Source: Leguminivora glycinivorella
Taxonomy: Eukaryota > Arthropoda > Insecta > Lepidoptera > Tortricidae
NCBI RefSeq assembly: GCF_023078275.1
Contig: NC_062985.1
Span: forward strand, 1,054,001 to 1,118,000
Length of the DNA stretch: 64,000 nt
Direction of reading: 5' to 3'
Shown: positions 55,775 through 64,000 of the stretch, in pieces
Layout of the letters: every line of letters starts with the position of its first letter
How positions within the stretch are numbered: the stretch's first letter is position 1
The notes under the pieces: model-generated
Database searches by the model: none
What the model was told of the DNA's origin: nothing
The model's input: only the letters and a program-made list of their open reading frames with translations
Made by a program: the position numbers and the translations under genes

Positions 55775-58255
55775 TGACGATTCGTCAAAAAACGTTTCCC
55801 AAAGTTTCACATCCCAAACTATTATTCCCAAATTATCATTTCCCAAATAAACGTTTGGCAAAACAACTTATCGCAAATTGACATTTAGCAAAACTTTTTT
55901 TGGCAAGTATTTGTTTTCCAAAATATTTACTTGGTCAAATTTCATTTTACCAAAAATTATTTAGTCAAAGGTATTGTTAGGCAAAATTTCCATTTCCCAA
56001 TATATTGTAATTAAATGGCGCACTAGAAATTTGTTTGTTGATTTTATACTTTGTGTCCAAGATTTGTGTGAAATAATGTGTATGTCGTACTTTTTTTCCT
56101 CCTGCTGCAAATTTCAAGGATGAAATTTTCACTTACACGTCCGGATACATTCTATTAATAAGAAACCTTATGTTTTCAAGACCATTATGTTCCATTAATT
56201 TTTAATTACTATAAAAAGCCATTTCCGGTTTGCTCACTGTCAACCTAACACGCTCCTCCTCGCTTCGCTCGTCGTCGCACCTAAACTGACCCTGTCACAC
56301 ACGAGTTTTCTGTTACAATACTAATAAAATTATTCTTCTTCTCAGCATATTTGCGTCCACTGCTGAACATATGCCTCTTTCATGGATTTCCATTCTGTTC
56401 TATAAGCGGCGGTTCTGTGCCAGGTCGGCCCTGCCGTCTTTCTGATGTCGTCCGACCATCTGGCTCGTGGTTTCCCTTCACCTCGGCTTCCCAGTCTAGG
56501 TCTCCACAGCAATACTATCCGGCCCCATCGGTCGTCAACTCTTCGACAAATATGACCGGCCCATTCCCACTTTAGTTGCGCAATCCTCTTCGCGATGTCG
56601 GTAACTTTCGTGCGTTGGCAAATCTCCTCATTTCGGATTCTGTCTCGCAATGAAATCCCGAGCATCGCGCGCTCCATAGCTCTTTGGGCCACTCTTAATT
56701 GGCGAATTCGTCCAGCGGTTAGCGTCCATGTCTCGCACGCATCATAGGTCATTACTGGGAGGACACATTGGTTGTAGACTCTGGTTTTCAGTGACTGTGG
56801 AATTTTGGACTTGAAAACATCACCCAGCTTGCCAAATGCGCCCCATCCCAATTGAATGCGCCTACTAATTTCAGCATCCAGGGGGTCACCTTCAAGCGTA
56901 TGTATGTATATATGTACTCGCTTACTCTCTCCATCGTTTTGCCTTCTAATGTTATGGTTGCGTTTTTAGCAGTGCTCATCCACTTCGTTTTCTCCATATT
57001 CATTTTTAGACCAACTTGCATCGATGCCTGGCTTAGATCATTGAGCATTTGTTCGAGATCTTCAGGTGTCTCTGCGAGTAGAACGATGTCAGCAAAACGT
57101 AGGTGGTTTAAATACGTTCCATCTATTTTTATGCCCATGCCGTCCCAGCTACAGTGTTTAAATACATCTTTTAGAGCATTTGTGAAAAGCTTTGGAGATA
57201 TAACGTCACCTTGGCGCACCCCTCTTCGAAGTGGTATTGATGTTTTGGAGGCTTGAATTTGTACTGTCATTGTAGCTGAGTGGTAAAGGTTCTTCAACAG
57301 CTGGATGTACCTATAGTCTATTCGGCATCGCTTTAAGGAATCGAAGACTGCCCAATGTTCCACCGTATCGAACGCCTTCTCATAATCCACGAAGGCAAGG
57401 TGTAGTGGTAGTTTGTACTCAAGTGATTTTTGTATCACTTGCCTCACGGTGAAGATATGATCTACTGTACTATAGCCGCTCCTGAAACCTGCTTGTTCCT
57501 TAGGCTGGTATTCGTCTAATCTTCGCGATATTCTCGATGTGATAATTCTTGAGAATACTTTGAACACTTGACTTAGGAGGGCAATAGGGCGGTAATTTTT
57601 AAGACTGGTCTTGGCGCCTTTCTTGTGAAATAATGTGACCATGCTGTTCTGCCACTTTTCTGGTATTTCACCGGTGAACAGGGCTTCGTTAAAGATCCAT
57701 CGCAGTTCTTTTAGAATAAAATTATTACATTACATTTATGCCTTGTAATATTTATTGTCAAACGTGGTTTTGCATGGTGTAATTTGTAGAAACATTTTTT
57801 GACAAAAAAATAGTTGACAAAACAATTTTGTCCAGTAATATTAATTTGACAAAAATAAAGTTGAGCAAACTTTTCGTGTCCAACTGAAGCCTTGGGAATA
57901 AAACTGAAATTATCATTTGACAATTTTAAGTTAAATTTGGCAAAAAAATCTTCGGTAAATTAAATTAAACCCGTAGAAATGAAAATGCAAATGCCTAAAT
58001 ATTTTCGAAATTTGCGATGTGAAATTTTGACCAAACATGTTTTTGGGATATAAGTTTTGCCATTAAAAACGTTTGCGAAATAAAGTTTTGTCTAAATAAA
58101 ATTTGACTAAGTAAAATTGTGCCAAATGATAATTTGACCAAACAAAATCATTGCGAAACATACCTTTGCCAAACAATACTTTGGGAAATGAAACTATTGC
58201 GATATGATTATTTGGAAATGAAATTTGATGAAACGTTTTTTGGCGAAACGACAGG
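55775..58255. repeat. Fold-back unit with degenerate tandem arms (locus B), split by a LINE
   Basis: Left arm 55775-56000 repeats TTTCCCAAA-type units (GTTTCCCAAAGTTTCACATC, TCATTTCCCAAATAAACGTT, AAATTTCATTTTACCAAAA). Right arm 57720-58250 carries the reverse form (TTGACAAAACAATTTTGTCC, GCCAAACAATACTTTGGGAA, GAAACGTTTTTTGGCGAAAC). Units are about 16-20 nt and highly degenerate. The LINE (56300-57717) lies between the arms. Confidence 0.65.
56342..57717 (-). pseudogene. LINE (RTE-like) reverse transcriptase, 5'-truncated, dead
   Basis: Starts within the RT at about 57717 (ILKELRWIFNEALFTGEIPE) and continues from 57642: HKKGAKTSLKNYRPIALLSQ, KEQAGFRSGYSTVDHIFTVR, HLAFVDYEKAFDTVEHWAVF, RRGVRQGDVISPKLFTNALK. 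The catalytic box reads RFADIVLLAE where FADD is expected, so one Asp codon is missing. A frameshift near 56880 moves to the second frame (LGWGAFGKLGDVFKSKIPQS, CVLPVMTYDACETWTLTAG, WEWAGHICRRVDDRWG) to the stop at 56342. The first half of RT and the endonuclease are absent. Confidence 0.85.
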
Positions 58256-59535
58256 ACACCGTCTGGCCGAGCTTTAAACGTCGATAATAACTCTACCTAG
58301 TTCTTGCTCTACATATAAGTATAAGGCATTAGGGTAATTTCGAAGCACAGAAATGTTCGGGTAATTTCGAAAGGGGAATCTTGATATGATGAAAATAGTG
58401 GTGATTTTTATGTAACTCAAAATTAGACAACTTTCGAAATTACCCCAATGCACCCTAAAGGGATTCTGTGATGGCAAAAGTTTACACTTTTTTCGCTTAG
58501 CTCCTCCCCTACAAAGGTCCGAGAAAGAACTTTGTTCCTAAACTTTAATAAAGTAAATTTTTCCACTTTTAAATTTGTAAAAATTTCTGCCTTACAAAAT
58601 AAATCTTCTTAACAGTTCGTAGGTACACGAAATAGTACAGCTGCAACACAAGTCTCAAGTTTAAAATTTCTTTCAAAATAGAGAATAAAAGTTTTCGTAA
58701 CGAAATAAATATCTCCGCCTCATAATTTTAAAAGAATATTTTTTTATGTGACGCAAAGACGGAAATGCCTGACATTCAAGCGCGCGCAGCGCGCTCTTAC
58801 ATTAAGCACATAAGCCTACTACGCCATTGTGAGTGAGTCTTCATTCGACACCTCTGCTGGGGTATGAGTGGCCCCTTCCGCGCTGGACGCTGTGGGGGCG
58901 TCGTCTTTTTGGGGACGACTGGGGCCTACGCCTTTAGACACACAGTACTGTTATTCTGTGTTTAATCAGAGACTTCAGCTCTACGTGGAAGCATACGGTG
59001 CGCCTGGTGGAAAGCGGTCACCGTAACTTATGGACGCCTGCAACCTGCAACTCAAGGGGTGTCACATGCGCGTTGCCAACCCATTGAAAACTTGTTCACT
59101 CCTTGTTGCAGTGAATTTAAAAAAATAATATAACTTGTTTTTGTAGTACCTACTTTATACTCGTAATCAATAATACGAGTATTTCAAGGTCAACAGACGG
59201 GACATCCAGGTTTATAAGTCTTTGTATCAGTTGTATCCTTTGTTTGTTTTGTCAATATCAACGTACTGAACGAAACTGAATAGAATTCTCAAATCCAATC
59301 TTACTTACTCGAAGTGTCGAATTTTCCCACTTGTTAGTTGTTAATATTTAATGATAATACTTACACAGTTCGTACACGTAAACCTTAAATAAATTCCTAG
59401 CGCACACTTTCTTGGATTCCTTGTGATAAAGATGTGGGGCATTCCCCAGTATAATAAAGAGTACTATCGTACAGTATGGCCACTCCCGTTCCCCGGTGAA
59501 AGTGCCGCCAACCCGCTCTCGGCTACCTCACTGTT
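58256..59535. other. Stretch without a recognised gene
   Basis: 58985-59110 is a reverse LINE 3' UTR (AGCATACGGTGCGCCTGGTG, CACATGCGCGTTGCCAACCC). 58320-58450 has an inverted pair (GGCATTAGGGTAATTTCGAA / TTTCGAAATTACCCCAATGC). The rest is unassigned. Confidence 0.4.
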
Positions 59536-59595
59536 ACCGTCCGTCCGTCCGTCCGTCTGTCTGTCTGTCTGTCTGTCTGTGTGTGTGTCTGTACA
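59536..59595 (+). repeat. Compound microsatellite (CCGT)n(CTGT)n(GT)n
   Basis: CCGTCCGTCCGTCCGT passes into CTGTCTGTCTGTCTGT and GTGTGTGT, a stepwise compound tract. Confidence 0.9.
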
Positions 59596-59719
59596 ATAAC
59601 AATACAATTACATACTATTATTATTTATTTTTTATTATTGTTCGACATCTATTTCTTTTTTAACCGCCTTCCATACCCCCTTCCCTTCCCTTTTGCCTTT
59701 TGCCTTCTTTATTCGTCTG

Positions 59720-60250
59720 TATTTTTTTTTAATGTTTGTTCCTCGATATCTCCGTCGTTACTGGACCGATTATGAAAAAAAATTTTTTTGATTGAATGTA
59801 TATGCATACAGATTGGTCCCATTTTTCTCAGAACCCAGTTCTGATGATGGGATCCTGGAGAAATTGAGGGAACTCCTCAAATCTGAAAGGCATACATATG
59901 GTGATTTTTGTGTTTTTAAAGGAACAGCATGCATTTACGTACGGAACAGCGACATTTGGTGCAGTGGAACTCCTGATGATGGTCAGAATGGAACTCCTCA
60001 AATCTGAACGGCACACTTATAGTAATTTTACTATTTTTATAAGAACAGTATGCACTTACGTCCAGAACAGTGAAAATTGGTGCAGTGGAACTGCTGATGA
60101 AGAGTGAGCCGCCCCTGGTTAGAGTTCCGCTCTGATAATCATTCTCATCTGTAAGTACTTCAGAATCATCCAAATTTCAAAATTGGTTCAGAAATTACGG
60201 AGATATCGAATAACAAACATTAAAAAATATACAGACGAATTGATAACATA
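59720..60250 (+). repeat. 'TTGATTGAATGTATATG' repeat, unbroken copy
   Basis: TTAATGTTTGTTCCTCGATA at the left is inverted at the right (TATCGAATAACAAACATTAA), so the unit is bounded by inverted ends. The middle carries two tandem versions of GGAACTCCTCAAATCTGAAA with TTTTTAAAGGAACAGCATGC. It shows the pre-insertion form of 40860-41800. Confidence 0.65.
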
Positions 60251-60742
60251 ATCCAACATTTGAAAGTATTTATCACCAGAACCCCAAAGGAAGGCGGTTT
60301 TTTTTCTTAAAAATTATTAAATTAATTATTGAATTTGTTTGAGAGTATTTTCTATTTTTAAAATGTAATATTGTATTGCACCCTAATTATGATAATTTAA
60401 CTTTAACTTTGAAATGTAATTTTTTTAATTTTATGAATAAATGAATATGAATATATTTGAATATATGAAATGTACACATATTTATGAACTCAACTGTACA
60501 TAAATTGAAAAGATCGACTGTATATTTTTCTTATACTCGTAACTATCGGATGTTTTATTTCGTACATGGTGTATAAAATATTTTATCTCAAGGACAGGCA
60601 ATTTCCTGTTCTGTATGAAGGCATTGAAGGCTCAACCCTACTCACGTCTTAATAACCGACATCATAAAATAATCTAGCAATTTCGGTGCAGCATGGTAGA
60701 AATAAAGGCGTTTATATTATTACAGCCATTGATCAAACTATT

Positions 60743-60915
60743 TCAGGGTGCGTAGCCGAATGGCACAAACGCTCACGAAACGTTCACGAAACGAAACGTT
60801 AGTAGATATCTATCTCTATCGCTCTTGCATATTGGCGCGACAAAGCCCGACTAACTGGCGCGGCGTTTCGTTTTCGTTTGGCGTCGGAGAAATGCCATTC
60901 GGCTACGGGGCCAGT
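60743..60915. mobile_element. Palindromic MITE, CGTAGCCGAATGGCA family
   Basis: CAGGGTGCGTAGCCGAATGG and GCCATTCGGCTACGGGGCC are inverted, with TAGTAGATATCTATCTCTAT inside. Confidence 0.7.
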
Positions 60916-60944
60916 TATGAAAAAGAAAAATACATTCAATAATA

Positions 60945-61110
60945 AGGTACAGCTGGGCAAATCTCGACTGGGGGGCAAGTGTAATTAGTAAATTTTTTCC
61001 ATGTTTTACAATGTTTGCATTAAATGGAGTGTCACCGGTTATAAACATATGGCATGCGTGTTCAGTGGATACATGTAGAACTCAACATCATAGTGTAATA
61101 ATGGCAAAAA
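60945..61110 (-). repeat. Partial MITE, GGGCAAATCTCGACTGGGGG family
   Basis: Reverse-oriented relative of 15600-15825: CTGGGCAAATCTCGACTGGG, TACAATGTTTGCATTAAATG and CATACCATATAT-like sequence near 61050. 61110-61560 is unassigned. Confidence 0.5.
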
Positions 61111-61559
61111 TGGATGGATTTTTTACGCACTTGTATCGTAATGTACTATTTTACCTTTATTGTACATAAAATTCCTTATTACTTTTAGTATTTTATAATT
61201 TTACGTATTTGGAATTAATATGAATTCGAGTAAAATACAACTTTGCCCCCTTGTATAACAAATAACTATTTCAAGTTCCCTGCACCGAAATTGTTAGAAA
61301 AACGATGTCTAGTTACGAATCATTCTGTGTTCCTCTGAGGTTTTCACGCAAAGCGGAGATTAATAATCCCCGTTCCGTACGTGGCGCGTGGGAGTAACAG
61401 CTGATAAGAACATCTGGCAATCTGGGGATATGAAAAAGAAAATCCTCTTTTCGTCGGCGTCGAATGGCCCTTAATATGATAGATATTATACGAAGAAGCT
61501 GTTACGTGAAATGTTTGTAGACATTTTTTGGACATTACGAGTACCTAATAGTCATTTGT

Positions 61560-62280
61560 TATAATCAAAGACATAATTATGTAACTCCGTATAGACGGAT
61601 AATTAAGGTCTAAGAAAAAAACGTATCTCAAAGTCATAGAGAAAAAAGTTCGGTGGCCAAGATGGCGTTACACCTTTGGGGAACGCTCGGCTAGATGGCG
61701 CTAATAATATTAATATTTGACATTTTAACACATATCAGGCTAAGAATATGGGCCAAATTGTCAAAACTGAGGTTCAAAAGTTTTAAGCTTGTGTCGAGAG
61801 ATGGCAGTCTATGTTTACTTTGACCACAGATGTCATATAAACCATAGATCAAGCAAACGTATCTACTTAGCGTGTCAAATGAACTCAGTGAAATCCACTG
61901 AGTTGTCCGTCTTTACTCGCAGCTTGCAGCTTTCGGGCGTCAATTTTTGTAAGTTGAAGTCAACCAAAACATAAAAAATGCCTCGTTACGTGATATTCAA
62001 TTGCAACAACACAAAAATTAAGAACAATCAAGAGCCTGAAACATATTTAAAATTACAGGCAAGAATCAACTTCAGTACAAAATTTGACACGCTCGGCCCC
62101 TATACAAATATATGAATTTGTTTCTTCTATCTAAATTAAGTTCTGTGTATCAGGCTAAGAATATGGGCCAAATTGTCAAAACTGAGGTTCAAAAGTTTTA
62201 AGCTTGTGTCGAGAGATGGCAGTCTATGTTTACTTTGACAGTAATTCTCTATAATACTCGATCCTCTTTGGTTATAAATT
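61560..62280 (+). repeat. 'ATGGCGCTAATATTAATATT' repeat with internal duplication
   Basis: TAATCAAAGACATAATTATG start, GGCTAGATGGCGCTAATAAT, GGCTAAGAATATGGGCCAAA and GTTTTAAGCTTGTGTCGAGA. The last block recurs at 62152-62240 after about 340 bp of other sequence. Ends TACTCGATCCTCTTTGGTTA. Confidence 0.6.
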
Positions 62281-62297
62281 ATAATATAATACAAGGG

Positions 62298-62452
62298 TTT
62301 GCCGACCGGTCTGGCCTAGCGCGTAGTGAGTGACCCTGCCTGCTACGCCGCGGTCCCATGTTCGAATTCCGGTAAGGGCATTCTTTTGTGTGATGAGCAC
62401 AGATATTGTTTCTGAGTCATGGAGTTTTCTATGTATATAAGTATTTGTTTAT
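62298..62452 (+). mobile_element. SINE, left half (split by LINE)
   Basis: ACCGGTCTGGCCTAGCGCGT, GTGACCCTGCCTGCTACGCC, TTCGAATTCCGGTAAGGGC and CTATGTATATAAGTATTTG. It continues at 63774-63875 with GTTGTCTGAGTACCTGCAAC, GAGCTTACCGTGGGACTTAG and a TTTATTTATTTA tail. Together they match the SINE at 5970-6316. Confidence 0.8.
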
Positions 62453-63773
<1,321 letters not shown>

Positions 63774-63875
63774 TTGTTTATTATATATATCGTTGTCTGA
63801 GTACCTGCAACACAAGCAATCTTGAGCTTACCGTGGGACTTAGTCAATCTGTGTAAAAATGTCCAATAATTTATT

Positions 63876-64000
63876 TATTTAAAGGTGCACCGGTGTATTT
63901 TAACGCCGAGTGTGGAATTGAAAAACGAGCAAGCGAAAGGATTCTATAGTCGAACCTCGAGCGAAGCGCACTCGCTTAAACCACTATGCCCTCTCCGCTC
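63876..64000. other. Right edge, unassigned
   Basis: Contains AAAACGAGCAAGCGAAAGGA and GAACCTCGAGCGAAGCGCAC. No gene or repeat boundary recognised before the window ends. Confidence 0.3.

Overview
This is eukaryotic nuclear DNA, almost certainly from a lepidopteran (moth or butterfly). The evidence is a split gene with small GT-AG exons on the minus strand, AT-rich introns, and a dense layer of repeat types typical of moths. These include Helitrons ending in a GC-rich hairpin plus CTAG, tRNA-headed SINEs, many palindromic MITEs, 5'-truncated LINEs and long microsatellites. I see no bacterial operon, LTR retrotransposon, CRISPR array or viral gene.

The left half (about 820-33109, minus strand) is one large gene: the AP-3 adaptor complex beta subunit (ruby, rb, in Drosophila; AP3B1/AP3B2 in vertebrates). 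Sixteen coding exons can be chained from the ATG at 33109 to 820. Every junction keeps frame and has AG/GT borders. Together they give 655 codons of the adaptin trunk. The hinge and ear lie beyond the left edge. Three exons have extra copies nearby: exon 3 (one decayed copy), exon 10 (two truncated copies) and exon 14 (three full-length copies on a strict 227-bp period). The exon 14 set is the best candidate for an undescribed coding arrangement.

Other items sit inside the AP-3 introns: an intronless 7-transmembrane receptor-like gene on the plus strand with one frameshift (25212-26149), four tRNA-Ser(TGA) genes in a nested inverted layout (14896-18764), a 3.7-kb Helitron-bounded unit with arms of about 700 bp (11024-14746), a dead LINE reverse transcriptase (7330-8200), and many MITEs, several nested with readable target-site duplications.

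The right half (33.1-64 kb) appears to be a gene desert made of repeats. Its notable parts are a palindromic element rich in GATTTGATCAAATC (40957-41597), an AAACAGTT array (42465-42710), a cluster of alternating CTATTACCGA / TCGGTAATAG motifs (49.2-50.66 kb), two fold-back units whose arms are degenerate repeats of about 16 nt (38.7-39.25 and 55.8-58.25 kb), and a LINE inserted into a SINE (62.3-63.87 kb).

A palindromic repeat family (20361, 26666, 53029) combines 10-18 bp target duplications with a conserved stem followed by CGAAACATGTC. One copy matches the hammerhead ribozyme core. I consider this and the exon 14 array the two most interesting leads. Repeat class names are inferred from structure; no database search was possible.
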